A DNA stretch of 27,431 bases, taken from the NCBI GenBank assembly GCA_025454075.1, contig JALOPD010000015.1:1-27431 (forward strand), in the 5' to 3' direction. The stretch is from Desulfobacterales bacterium. GTDB lineage: Bacteria > Desulfobacterota > Desulfobacteria > Desulfobacterales > UBA2174_A. The position numbers and the translations under genes are program-made. Positions within the stretch are counted from its first letter, which is position 1; each line of letters starts with the position of its first letter. The notes beneath the pieces were generated by a model. It was not told the origin of the DNA. It did not search any database and worked only from the letters and a program-made list of their open reading frames with translations. Positions 14,897 to 22,511 of this stretch are shown piece by piece.

Positions 14897-14996
14897 AAAA
14901 CCGAAAATTAAACCAAGGCCGACTCCGTGTCAACCGGCGTGCCGAATTCTCGGCCGGGTCCCGGGGGTTCGGGACGCCTTCGCGAGGCCCTTCGAC

Positions 14997-17675
14997 ATGA
15001 ACCGGAAAGACCCAGTCTATCTCATCGACGGCTCCGCCTACATTCACCGTGCCTTTCACGCCATCCAGGGGTTGACCAATTCCAGGGGGCTGCCGACCAA
15101 CGCGGCCTTCGGGTTCACCCGCATGCTGATCAAGCTCATGGAGGAGCGCCGGCCGGCCTATGCCGCCATGTTTTTCGACGCCCGCGGCCCCACCTTCCGC
15201 CATGACCTTTTTTCGGCTTACAAGGCCAACCGGCCGCCAATGCCGGAGGAGATGGCGGTTCAGATCCCCTACATCAAGACCATCACGGCGGCCTACCGGC
15301 TGCCGGTCGTTGAAATGCCCGGCTACGAGGCCGACGATCTCATCGGGACGCTCGCGCGGCGGGTGGCCGAGGCCGGCCACCCGGTGGTGATGGTGACCGG
15401 GGACAAGGATTTCCTGCAGCTGGTCACCGAGCGCATCAGCATCTGGGACCCGATGAAGGAAACCACCACCGACCTGCGCTCCGTCCGGGAGACCATGGGC
15501 GTCGAACCGCCCCGGATGGTGGACGTCATGGGGCTGTCCGGCGACACGGCGGACAACATCCCGGGGGTGCCGGGGATCGGACCCAAGACGGCCCTCGAGC
15601 TGATCAAAACCTTCGGTACGCTGGAGAACCTCTACGCGCAGATCGATCGCATCCCCCGCAAGAAGCAGCAGGAGCGCCTGCTGAAATTCCGGGACCAGGC
15701 GTTTCTGAGCCGCGATCTGGCCGCCATCCGCACCGACGCGCCCGTCGAGCTGGAAACCGAGGCGCTCAAGATCGGCGAACCCGATGTCCACGCCCTGTCC
15801 GGGCTCTTCCGGGAACTCGAGTTCCGGCAGCTGCAACAGAGCCTGCCGCAGGCGTCGGACCTGAGCCGCAAGGACTACCGGGCGGTCCTCGAGGCCGGGG
15901 AGCTCTCGGCGCTGATCGAACGGCTGCGGGCCGCCGGAATGTTCGCCATCGACACGGAGACCACCTCGCGGGACCCCATGCGGGCCGGGCTGGTCGGCCT
16001 TTCGGTTGCGTTCCAGGCCGACCAGGCCTTCTACATTCCCTGCGGCCACCGCTATCTCGGGGCGCCCCGGCAGCTCGAACGGGGGTTCGTGCTCGCGCAG
16101 CTCAAGCCGCTGCTCGAGGACCCGCGGCTGCGCAAGGTCGGCCAGAACATCAAGTACGACGGGATGGTGCTGGCGCGCCACGGCGTCGCGCTCGAAGGCG
16201 TGGTGTTCGACACGATGCTCGCCTCCTACCTGCTCGATCCCTCCAAGCGCGCTCACAACCTGGACCAGATCGCGCTCGATTTCCTCGATCACAAAACCAT
16301 TGCCTTTGAGGATCTCGTCGGCAAACGCAAGGGGGTCGCCACCTTTGCCGAGGTCCCGCTGGAAGCGGCGGCGCCCTACGCCTGCGAAGACGCCGACGTC
16401 ACGCGGATGGCCTACGAGGTGCTCAGCCGCCGCCTGGAGGAGGTGGGCCTGACGGCGCTGATGACCACGGTGGAGATGCCCCTTCTGCCGGTCCTCATGC
16501 GGATGGAGATGCGGGGGGTAACGGTCGACATCGATCGGCTGCGCGAGCTTTCCAAGTCCTTTGCGCAGCAGCTCGAGGCGATCGAGGACGGCATCTACGG
16601 GCTGGCCGGGGAGCGGTTCAACATCAATTCCAGCCAGCAGCTCGGCACCATCCTTTTTGAAAAGCTCCGGCTGCCGGTCCAGAAGAAGACCAAGAAGAAG
16701 ACCGCCTACTCCACCGACGTGGACGTGCTGACCTCGCTGGCCGCGCAGCACGAGCTGCCGGCCATGATCCTGAAGCAGCGCACCCTGGCCAAGCTGAAAT
16801 CCACCTACGCCGATGCGCTGGCCGGCCTGGTGCACCCCGAGACCGGCCGCATCCACACCTCTTACCACCAGACGGTCACGGCCACGGGGCGGCTGTCCAG
16901 CTCGGACCCGAACCTGCAGAACATCCCCATTCGCAGCGAGGAGGGGATTGAAATCCGCCGGGCGTTCGTGCCCCGCCCGGGATGGCGGCTGCTGTCGGCG
17001 GATTACTCCCAGGTCGAACTGCGCATCCTGGCCCACTGCTCGGAGGATGAAATCCTGATCCGGTCTTTCCGGGAGGGGGAGGACATCCACACCCGGACGG
17101 CGTCGGAAGTCTTCCAGGTGGACCCGCGGGAGGTCAGCCCCGAGCTGCGGCGGCAGGCCAAGGCCATCAATTTCGGCATCATCTACGGGATGAGCCCCTT
17201 CGGACTGGCGCGGCAGCTCGAGATCGGCCAGAAAATGGCCAAGACCTACATCGACAACTATTTCGCCCGGTACCCGGGGGTCAAGCGTTTCCTGGATCGC
17301 ACGATCGAGGAGGCTCGCAAAACCCGCCGGACGAGCACCCTGCTCGGGCGCATCCGGCTCCTGCCGGACATCAACAGCCCCAACGCAGCCGTCCGCCAGG
17401 CCGCCGAGCGCACCGCCGTCAACACCCCGATCCAGGGGTCGGCGGCTGATCTCATCAAGTTGGCCATGATCCGGATCGACGCGGCGCTCGCCCAAGAGGG
17501 GCTCAAGGCCGCCATGCTCCTGACGGTGCACGACGAACTGGTCTTCGAAGCCCCGCCGGAGGAGGTGGAGGCACTGACCCGGCTGGTGCAGGGGGTCATG
17601 GAAGGGGTCTGGGACTTGAAGGTGCCGCTCCGGGTGAACACGGCCACGGGGGCCAACTGGGCGGAGGCGCATTAA
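14997..17675 (+). CDS. polA: DNA polymerase I
   Basis: The 892-aa enzyme fills gaps and removes RNA primers during replication and repair. The ATG at 14997 begins MNRKDPVYLIDGSAYIHRAF, the usual start; the frame is open upstream without family similarity. All three domains are present. The 5' nuclease has GYEADDLIGTLA, VTGDKDFLQLV and GLSGDTADNIPGVPGIGPKTA. The 3'-5' exonuclease looks catalytically intact, with D319 and E321 in AIDTETTS, VGQNIKYDGM and the YACEDAD motif. The polymerase has motif A at D669 (DYSQVELRILAH), motif B at about 718-731 (RRQAKAINFGIIYG) and motif C at H845-D846 (TVHDELVFE). Many bacterial Pol I enzymes have lost proofreading; this one appears to keep it. It is monocistronic, followed by a repeat cluster. 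Confidence 0.98.
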   Translation: MNRKDPVYLIDGSAYIHRAFHAIQGLTNSRGLPTNAAFGFTRMLIKLMEERRPAYAAMFFDARGPTFRHDLFSAYKANRPPMPEEMAVQIPYIKTITAAYRLPVVEMPGYEADDLIGTLARRVAEAGHPVVMVTGDKDFLQLVTERISIWDPMKETTTDLRSVRETMGVEPPRMVDVMGLSGDTADNIPGVPGIGPKTALELIKTFGTLENLYAQIDRIPRKKQQERLLKFRDQAFLSRDLAAIRTDAPVELETEALKIGEPDVHALSGLFRELEFRQLQQSLPQASDLSRKDYRAVLEAGELSALIERLRAAGMFAIDTETTSRDPMRAGLVGLSVAFQADQAFYIPCGHRYLGAPRQLERGFVLAQLKPLLEDPRLRKVGQNIKYDGMVLARHGVALEGVVFDTMLASYLLDPSKRAHNLDQIALDFLDHKTIAFEDLVGKRKGVATFAEVPLEAAAPYACEDADVTRMAYEVLSRRLEEVGLTALMTTVEMPLLPVLMRMEMRGVTVDIDRLRELSKSFAQQLEAIEDGIYGLAGERFNINSSQQLGTILFEKLRLPVQKKTKKKTAYSTDVDVLTSLAAQHELPAMILKQRTLAKLKSTYADALAGLVHPETGRIHTSYHQTVTATGRLSSSDPNLQNIPIRSEEGIEIRRAFVPRPGWRLLSADYSQVELRILAHCSEDEILIRSFREGEDIHTRTASEVFQVDPREVSPELRRQAKAINFGIIYGMSPFGLARQLEIGQKMAKTYIDNYFARYPGVKRFLDRTIEEARKTRRTSTLLGRIRLLPDINSPNAAVRQAAERTAVNTPIQGSAADLIKLAMIRIDAALAQEGLKAAMLLTVHDELVFEAPPEEVEALTRLVQGVMEGVWDLKVPLRVNTATGANWAEAH

Positions 17676-17679
17676 GGCA

Positions 17680-17722
17680 ATGCCTAAAGTGCCTAAATTG
17701 CGCTAAAGTGCCTAAAATTTAG
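17680..17722. repeat. GTGCCTAAA-type short repeat cluster after polA
   Basis: Four imperfect units of TGCCTAAAG/TGCGCTAAAG follow each other, ending in the small palindrome CCTAAAATTTAGG (17710-17722). The 16-mer TGCGCTAAAGTGCCTA (17699-17714) recurs exactly at 26109-26124. The function is unknown; it starts five bases after the polA stop. Confidence 0.8.
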
Positions 17723-17801
17723 GATGGCGGTGCGCTCGCTCGTGGGAATGCTCCTTTTCCGCGGTGCACGCCGCGCATGGGCATGGTTCATCCGTCGTCG
17801 A

Positions 17802-18026
17802 CTATGGCTTCCTTGCCGAGCTTTGCGGTTTCGGGGCAGGGGCTACAATCCGGGCCTCGGGCCCCTTCTCCGGCGGTTTTTGGCGGCTTTTGACGGTCTC
17901 GTCCACCGTTTTGTAGACGCTCTGGAAGGCTTCGGCGAAACCGGTCGGCGACAGGCGGCCGCACTCGATGAATTTGACCACGATTTCCTTGGCGGCTTTC
18001 AGAATGTGCTCGTCGATGGAGGCCAT
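17802..18026 (-). CDS. small protein of unknown function
   Basis: The 74-aa product has a helical N-terminal half (IDEHILKAAKEIVVKFIECGRLSPTGFAEAFQSVYKTVDETV) and a disordered Lys/Pro/Ala-rich tail. The layout (helix, then SPTGFxxxFxxVY, then helix) is faintly like the N-terminus of MucR/Ros-type proteins, but the zinc finger is absent, so I do not name it. The ATG at 18026 has a strong GAGGAG. A 15-bp palindrome lies immediately upstream. It is divergent from the lipoprotein gene. Confidence 0.72.
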   Translation of the reverse strand: MASIDEHILKAAKEIVVKFIECGRLSPTGFAEAFQSVYKTVDETVKSRQKPPEKGPEARIVAPAPKPQSSARKP

Positions 18027-18040
18027 GCGTTCTCCTCTCC

Positions 18041-18055
18041 GCAGGTCGGACCTGC
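18041..18055. promoter_or_regulatory. 15-bp palindrome, possible operator
   Basis: GCAGGTC (18041-18047) and GACCTGC (18049-18055) form a perfect inverted repeat around one base, just upstream of the ribosome site of the 74-aa gene and inside its leader. A one-base loop suits a protein-binding site better than an RNA hairpin. Confidence 0.4.
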
Positions 18056-18062
18056 TCCGGGT

Positions 18063-18091
18063 CCGCTAACAGAAAGCACACGGGGTGTCAA
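18063..18091 (-). promoter_or_regulatory. possible promoter of the 74-aa gene
   Basis: On the minus strand TTGACA (18091-18086) is a perfect -35. Seventeen bases later TAGCGG (18068-18063) is a poor -10. The 15-bp palindrome lies directly downstream, where a repressor could block initiation or elongation. Confidence 0.3.
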
Positions 18092-18143
18092 CATCGGGGC
18101 GATTGATTTTTCAGGCAAAAACGCTCCGGCTCCGCGGGCGCAT

Positions 18144-18172
18144 TTGACACCGAAGGCCGCATCCACTATTCT
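18144..18172 (+). promoter_or_regulatory. sigma-70-type promoter of the lipoprotein gene
   Basis: TTGACA (18144-18149) and TATTCT (18167-18172) are 17 bases apart. The start site would be near 18180, leaving a leader of only about 18 bases before the ATG at 18198. Confidence 0.6.
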
Positions 18173-18197
18173 CCCTGCCTTGAAAACGGGAGACGAT

Positions 18198-19163
18198 ATG
18201 GCAACCGAAACCAGAACGAGATGCGGGCCGCTGCGAATCGCCGCCGTGCTCTTGGGGCTCGTGTTTTTCTTGATCGGCACCGGCTGCACCACGGTCAAGG
18301 ATGCCGCCAAGGGAACCGCGCGCACGGTCAGCGAGTCCTCCCGCAAGGTGGTCGACGCGATCACGCCGGGCGGCTCGGGCCTCAAAAAAACAGTCGTCCT
18401 GATCGGCATTGAAGGGCGGGCGGAACCCGGCCAGGCCGGTTTCGACACCCATTTCAGACAGGCGCTTTCGGAACACCTGCGAAAGGAGTGCCGCGAGGCC
18501 CTGCTGGACGAGACCGTGGGCGCGATCGTGAAATCCCCGCCGAGGCTCGCCTCCGGCCAGATCGACGGCTTCAGCCTGGCGATGGTGGGCCGCCCGCGGG
18601 GGGTCAACTTTTTCGTGATCGGAAGCCTCACCGACGCGCGGTTTCTCGATGAAAAAACCGGCTTCTGGCTGTGGAAAAAAACCCGCTACCGGCTCCGCGT
18701 CGCGCTGCGTCTTGAAATCGTCGACTCGGCCTCAGGCACCAAGGCGTTCGATGAAAGTCTGTGGGAAGAGTCGATCGTCGACGAGATGAGGTACGAAGAA
18801 CTCAAGGAGGCCGGCGGAATTCCTCTGTCCGAGATGGCCCCGGTCACGGGCCGGCTGCTGCAGGAGGCCGGGCTCAAGACCTGCGAGGTGCTGCGGAGCC
18901 AGCCCTGGCGAGGGTTTGTCACCGCCGTCGACCGCAACCGTCTTACCCTCTCGGCCGGCAGCGGGGTCGGCCTGACCCCGGGAAGCGTGTTGGAGGTTTT
19001 CGACAAAGGCCGGGTCGTGGAGAACAAAGACGGCCAGCGGTTCCTGTCGCCGGGCGAGAAAATCGGCGAAGCCCGGGTCGAGTCGGTCGCGGCCGACCGG
19101 GCCGAAGCCGTTCTGGATCAGGCGGCTCCCGCCGCCGCCGGCGGGACGGTCCGGCTGCGGTGA
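18198..19163 (+). CDS. lipoprotein with CsgG-like and FlgT-C-like regions
   Basis: The 321-aa product has a signal segment (LRIAAVLLGLVFFLIGTGC) ending in a lipobox-like LIGTGC with Cys30, so lipid attachment is likely although Gly at -3 is not ideal. Residues about 58-215 look like the nucleotide-binding-like fold of CsgG/FlgT-type proteins: a strand KKTVVLIGI, then a helical stretch HFRQALSEHLRKECREAL, and later VNFFVIGSLTDAR. The C-terminal part (about 230-321) has GFVTAVDRNRLTLSAGSGVGLTPGSVLEVFDKG and IGEARVESVAADRAEAVL, resembling the FlgT C-terminal domain. No flagellar genes are nearby, so an envelope role other than flagella is equally possible. The frame is open upstream, but ATG 18198 is chosen for its GGGAGA site and the signal sequence. 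Confidence 0.82.
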   Translation: MATETRTRCGPLRIAAVLLGLVFFLIGTGCTTVKDAAKGTARTVSESSRKVVDAITPGGSGLKKTVVLIGIEGRAEPGQAGFDTHFRQALSEHLRKECREALLDETVGAIVKSPPRLASGQIDGFSLAMVGRPRGVNFFVIGSLTDARFLDEKTGFWLWKKTRYRLRVALRLEIVDSASGTKAFDESLWEESIVDEMRYEELKEAGGIPLSEMAPVTGRLLQEAGLKTCEVLRSQPWRGFVTAVDRNRLTLSAGSGVGLTPGSVLEVFDKGRVVENKDGQRFLSPGEKIGEARVESVAADRAEAVLDQAAPAAAGGTVRLR

Positions 19164-19166
19164 GGG

Positions 19167-20168
19167 TCAGCGGCCGGCTTCCGGCGCCCCACCCGATTCC
19201 CTTTGCCTTGCGGCGGCTCCGCGGTAGGCGTCGATCAGTTCCAGTGCAGCGTTGATCGAATCCGCCCGGGCGGTGGCCTGCCTCAGGGCCGTCGCGCATC
19301 GCAGGCCTTTCGTGAACCACCCCAGCCGGTTGCGGACCAGGCGCAGCGCGGTCTCCTCCCCGTAGCAGTCCACCGTGAGAGCGACATACCGGCGCAGGGT
19401 CTCCAGCCGCTCCTCCAAGGCCGCCGGCAGGGCCGGCCGGCCGCTCAGCCGTGCGTTGACCTCGGTGAAAATCCGGGGATAGCCGAAAGCGCTGCGGCCG
19501 ATCATGACCGCATCGCAGCCGGTCTCCGCCATCATCCGTTCGGCGTCCTGCGCGGTGCGGATGTCCCCGTTGCCGATCACGGGGATGGCCAGGCGCCGCT
19601 TGAGGGCGGCGATGATGGACCAATCCGCCTGGCCGCTGAACTTCTGGGCGGCCGTGCGCGGGTGGAGGGTGACCGCATCCACCCCGCAGCCCTCCGCCAT
19701 GGCGCCGATCTCCAGCGCCTCTCGACCGGACCGGTCCCAGCCGCTGCGGATCTTGATCGTCAACGGGATCCGCACCGCCCTGCGAACCTCGCGCAGAACC
19801 GCTTCGGCGCGTTTCGGGGTGCGCATCAGGGCCGCCCCCGCCCCCGCCTTGACCACCTTGCGGACCGCACAGCCGAAATTGATGTCGACCACATCCGCCC
19901 CGCTGTCCTGGACGATGGCCGCCGCGGCAGCCATCACCGCCGGGTCGGCCCCGAAGATCTGCGCGGCGAGCGGTTTCTCCGCCGGCCGGCTGCGCAGGTA
20001 GGGCAGCGTGTGGGGAGACCCGTGCGCCAGCCCGTCCGCGCTCACCATTTCCGTGCACACCAGGGCACAGCCGGCCTCGCGCGCCAGGAGGCGGACGGGC
20101 AGGTGGGTGATCCCCGCCAGCGGCGCCAGCAGGACGGGGTTGTCCAAGGTGAGCGTTCCGATTTTCAT
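19167..20168 (-). CDS. dusB: tRNA-dihydrouridine synthase (DusB-like)
   Basis: The enzyme reduces uridines in the tRNA D-loop using FMN and NADPH. The 333-aa protein has the normal TIM barrel: PVLLAPLAGITHLPVRLLAR (residues 11-30), CTEMVSADGL, and INFGCAVRKVVKAGAGAALM with the catalytic Cys100. Next come LTIKIRSGWD, VTLHPRTAAQKFSGQADW and the FMN phosphate site VIGNGDI with VMIGRSAFGYP. The C-terminal helical domain is present. The ATG overlaps the stop of the DUF1848 gene by 4 bases (ATGA), so translation is coupled. It converges with the lipoprotein gene, 3 bp apart. The exact tRNA position modified is not determined by motifs. Confidence 0.94.
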   Translation of the reverse strand: MKIGTLTLDNPVLLAPLAGITHLPVRLLAREAGCALVCTEMVSADGLAHGSPHTLPYLRSRPAEKPLAAQIFGADPAVMAAAAAIVQDSGADVVDINFGCAVRKVVKAGAGAALMRTPKRAEAVLREVRRAVRIPLTIKIRSGWDRSGREALEIGAMAEGCGVDAVTLHPRTAAQKFSGQADWSIIAALKRRLAIPVIGNGDIRTAQDAERMMAETGCDAVMIGRSAFGYPRIFTEVNARLSGRPALPAALEERLETLRRYVALTVDCYGEETALRLVRNRLGWFTKGLRCATALRQATARADSINAALELIDAYRGAAARQRESGGAPEAGR

Positions 20169-21100
20169 CTGCGGTGCTGCCCTTTTCCCGCTGATGCATC
20201 GGCCGTCTGCGTCGACGAGGGCGATGATTCGCCGCCCGACCGGGCGTAACAGTACAGGCAGTCGTGCCCGCAGCGGTGAAGGTCGTAGGAGCCGACGTCC
20301 GCGGAGACCCGGCAGCCGCAGCCGGACTTGACCCGCTGACCGGCATCGCGTTTCAAGGAAAGCTCCCCGCCGTGAAGTTCCATGAAGAGCGCGCTGGGGA
20401 TGCAGGCCCCGGCGCGGACCGTGGAACGGGCGGGCAGAGCGGAGAGCAGATCGCTCTCGCAGCAGGTGAAGAGCCGGATGTGCCTGGCCTTCAGCCGGTG
20501 CTCCAACCCGAGCAGCACTTCGATTTTCTCCTCCCGGGGAAGCTCCACAAAGGCGACCCCCGGCCGCCGCGCGGTTCTTTTCCGGATCTTGGCGTAAAGG
20601 TCCATGAAGCTTACCGTGCAGCGGCGGATGCCCGCGGCAGCGGCGGCGTCCGCGATCCGGCCGGCGTCGCCGAGGTTGTTGAAGGGGCCTTCGCCCTCAA
20701 ACCGGTAGAAGCAGATCGGGTCGAAGCGCCAGTTGACCGAACGCGGCCCGAAACGGTCGCAGAGCCGCCGCAGCTGCCCCAGGCGCCGATCGAGCCCGGG
20801 GAGGTTCGGCTCGAGGACGCGATTTTCCGAGTTGATCGTAAACTGAAAATAGAGATGGTACCCCATCGCCTGCAGGCGGCCGCCGTAGTTTCCCTCCAGG
20901 AAGGGGCCGAAGTTTTTGGACCAGAAAACGATCGTGTGCACCGGCGGGGCGGCGGCGGCCACCCGGGTCACCCGGCGGTTGTAGGGGTTGGTCACCTCGA
21001 ACTCGCCCCGGGCGATGCCCTCCATGAACCACGGCATGAAAAAGGCGGGGATGTCGGTGCGGCGGGAAGCCGAGATGACCCTGTGATGCGCGTTGGCCAC
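20165..21100 (-). CDS. DUF1848 family protein with C-terminal CX3CX2C motif
   Basis: The 311-aa protein starts at GTG 21100 and opens with ISASRRTDIPAFFMPWFMEGI, the DUF1848 hallmark. Further conserved parts are HTIVFWSKNFGPF (residues 55-67), YFQFTIN, VNWRFDPICFY and RLFTCCESDLL. The C-terminus holds Cys261/Cys263 and then C277-G-H-D-C281-L-Y-C284, exactly the spacing of the radical SAM iron-sulfur motif but at the end of the protein rather than near the start. Family function is not established; a radical SAM-like or metal-binding enzyme is inference. It is 15 bp downstream of a 113-aa gene and overlaps dusB by 4 bases, so an RNA- or nucleotide-related role is possible. The ribosome site of the GTG is weak. 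Confidence 0.88.
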   Translation of the reverse strand: MANAHHRVISASRRTDIPAFFMPWFMEGIARGEFEVTNPYNRRVTRVAAAAPPVHTIVFWSKNFGPFLEGNYGGRLQAMGYHLYFQFTINSENRVLEPNLPGLDRRLGQLRRLCDRFGPRSVNWRFDPICFYRFEGEGPFNNLGDAGRIADAAAAAGIRRCTVSFMDLYAKIRKRTARRPGVAFVELPREEKIEVLLGLEHRLKARHIRLFTCCESDLLSALPARSTVRAGACIPSALFMELHGGELSLKRDAGQRVKSGCGCRVSADVGSYDLHRCGHDCLYCYARSGGESSPSSTQTADASAGKGQHRR

Positions 21101-21115
21101 GGAATGCTCGAGCGG

Positions 21116-21457
21116 CTACTTGTCTTTCTTGAGTTCCGCCAGCGAAATCACTTTCGCGGCGGCAAGATCCCGGGCCGGCTTCTTTGAATCCGGCGGCTCC
21201 TGCGGCAGGGCGGCGGGCGGCGGGCTCTCGACTTTTTCAAGCCGCATGCGTTTGCCGTTCATCGTGAACTCCGCCCCGTCGATGTAAGCATCCCGCAGGA
21301 TCCAGGTGACGGTCTGCACCGGCACCTGCAGCAGCAGCAGGCTGACGTGATGCCAGTTGGGCTTGTGGTCGGGTTCGATGGCCTCGATGCGCGCGAACGA
21401 CAACGGCTTGTCTTCGTAGTAGATGAGAACGAGGTCCTTTTCGGCAGCCATGTTCAT
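21116..21457 (-). CDS. small protein of unknown function
   Basis: The 113-aa product starts at ATG 21457, one base after the hydrolase stop; ATG 21451 is an alternative. The N-terminal 75 residues are likely a compact beta-rich domain (KDLVLIYYEDKPLSFARIEAIEPDHKPNWHHVSLLLLQVPVQTVTWIL). A Pro-rich linker (SPPPAALPQEPPDS) and a short charged helix (AAAKVISLAELKKDK) follow. There is no signal peptide. No family was recognised. Its tight position between an MBL-fold hydrolase and DUF1848 suggests co-expression. Confidence 0.78.
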   Translation of the reverse strand: MNMAAEKDLVLIYYEDKPLSFARIEAIEPDHKPNWHHVSLLLLQVPVQTVTWILRDAYIDGAEFTMNGKRMRLEKVESPPPAALPQEPPDSKKPARDLAAAKVISLAELKKDK

Positions 21458-21458
21458 C

Positions 21459-22175
21459 TCATTCCGGTATGCGTTTTTTCCGCCCGACGGCGGGGTCGTG
21501 GATCGGTATCAGGATATCCGCCATCTCGCGGATCTTCCGGATCGTGTCGTAGGCCTCCGCCACGTTGATATGGACCCCCGGCGCGATGGCCGGGCCCTGG
21601 GCCGGGAAGTTCTTGGCGTTGCAGCAGAAGCCCGTGATGACGGCCCTGCCGCGGGAGGTGTTCACCGCAACGGATTGGCCGCCTACCGTGTGGCCCGGCG
21701 AAAAGATCACGCGGACGCCCTCGGCGATCTCCGCATCCCCCTCGACCTGCACCACATGGAGCCCGTCGAGAATGTCCGGGTAATACCGGTGGTCCACCGG
21801 ATGGGGGTTGAGGAGAAACTCGTATTCGCTCTTCTGCACGTAAATTTCGGCGCGGGGGCAGCGCTGGTCGTTCTCGCAGTGGTCGTTGTGCAAATGGGTG
21901 TGGATGATGACGTCGACCGCCTCCGGCGTCAAGCCCACTTCGGCCAGGGCCTCTTCGAATTCCAGGATCCTGAAGCCGCAGGCTTCCTCGGCACCCGGAG
22001 GCGCCACGAAGTCCGCGAGCCCCGTGTCCACCAAGATGTTTCGGTCTCCGCCCTTGAGGTAGAAGGCGTAGATCGGCAGGAAAATGCGTTTTCCGTAGTC
22101 CCGGAGATACGTCATGACGCCCTGGTCGGTCTCGTTGATGCCCACCGCCAGGGGGTGGATGGTGTATTCGCGCAT
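21459..22175 (-). CDS. MBL-fold metallo-hydrolase, AHL-lactonase-like
   Basis: The 238-aa protein has the metallo-beta-lactamase fold. The metal-binding motif is H94-x-H96-x-D98-H99 (IIHTHLHNDHCEN). The other ligands are the His in FSPGHTVGGQS, a likely acidic bridging residue replaced or shifted at TGFCCNAKNF, and the His in ILIPIHDPAV. The opening (AFYLKGGDRNILVDTGL) and overall plan resemble N-acyl-homoserine lactonases and related hydrolases, but the substrate is not certain. It is cytoplasmic, first gene of the hydrolase-unknown-DUF1848-dusB operon. The ATG at 22175 follows AAGGA by nine bases. Confidence 0.88.
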   Translation of the reverse strand: MREYTIHPLAVGINETDQGVMTYLRDYGKRIFLPIYAFYLKGGDRNILVDTGLADFVAPPGAEEACGFRILEFEEALAEVGLTPEAVDVIIHTHLHNDHCENDQRCPRAEIYVQKSEYEFLLNPHPVDHRYYPDILDGLHVVQVEGDAEIAEGVRVIFSPGHTVGGQSVAVNTSRGRAVITGFCCNAKNFPAQGPAIAPGVHINVAEAYDTIRKIREMADILIPIHDPAVGRKKRIPE

Positions 22176-22237
22176 GACGGCGTCCTTATGGCATGGAGTG
22201 GGATGCGACTTAGAGATCTTGAGTCGGCTACCGCAAT

Positions 22238-22266
22238 TTTATACCTCGCCTGAGCCGAAAATTCCA
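22238..22266 (-). promoter_or_regulatory. possible promoter of the hydrolase-dusB operon
   Basis: On the minus strand TATAAA (22243-22238) is a good -10. The hexamer TGGAAT 17 bases upstream is a poor -35. Confidence 0.35.
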
Positions 22267-22391
22267 GCCAAAGTTGCTCATCCCATCCCCCTGACCGGTT
22301 TCCTGAGCGAATGGAGTGCAGCGTTCGGTTCAGCGCGGCATATGGGAAATGACAGCTTCGGGGTTCATTCAACCATTTTTATAATCCCGTG

Positions 22392-22431
22392 AAGTGGATG
22401 GCCCTGCCGCTGTATGCAGGGCCATTCACTT
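22392..22431. repeat. 40-bp hairpin with 16-bp stem
   Basis: AAGTGGATGGCCCTGC (22392-22407) pairs with GCAGGGCCATTCACTT (22416-22431) around an 8-base loop, with one G-U wobble on the plus strand. The core ATGGCCCTGC/GCAGGGCCAT is perfect. No U-run follows on either strand, so it is not a typical terminator. Confidence 0.75.
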
Positions 22432-22444
22432 AGGGCTCAAGTTT

Positions 22445-22473
22445 TTGACAGATCGGCCGATAACGAGTTAAAC
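22445..22473 (+). promoter_or_regulatory. promoter of the TPR gene with internal palindrome
   Basis: TTGACA (22445-22450) and TTAAAC (22468-22473) are 17 bases apart. The spacer contains the perfect 10-bp palindrome ATCGGCCGAT (22452-22461), a candidate operator placed where a bound repressor would block RNA polymerase. Confidence 0.45.
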
Positions 22474-22511
22474 TCTTTGTTGAAGGCCAGCCAGAAAAAG
22501 GGAGCTTGACT

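Larger units (their letters stand above)
22176..22511. other. 336-bp divergent intergenic region
   Basis: It separates the hydrolase operon (minus) from the TPR gene (plus). No gene is seen. It contains a TATAAA box on the minus strand, a 16-bp-stem hairpin at 22392-22431 and a plus-strand promoter with an internal palindrome. The stretch 22250-22390 shows nothing I can name. Confidence 0.7.

Noticed and set aside
14202..14996. N-terminal extension of DNA polymerase I
   Set aside because: The open frame covers genes on the other strand and has no Pol I similarity before MNRKDPVYLIDGSAYIHRAF.
14895..17672. A 925-codon open frame antisense to polA
   Set aside because: polA is complete and unmistakable on the plus strand; the antisense frame is a consequence of high GC content and its translation is Arg/Gly/His-rich without motifs.
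17680..17722. CRISPR-like array in the GTGCCTAAA repeats
   Set aside because: Units are 9-10 bases and contiguous without spacers, and no cas gene is present.
22350..22400. Possible tRNA T-arm (GGTTCATTCAACC)
   Set aside because: No acceptor stem, D-arm or anticodon arm can be folded around it.
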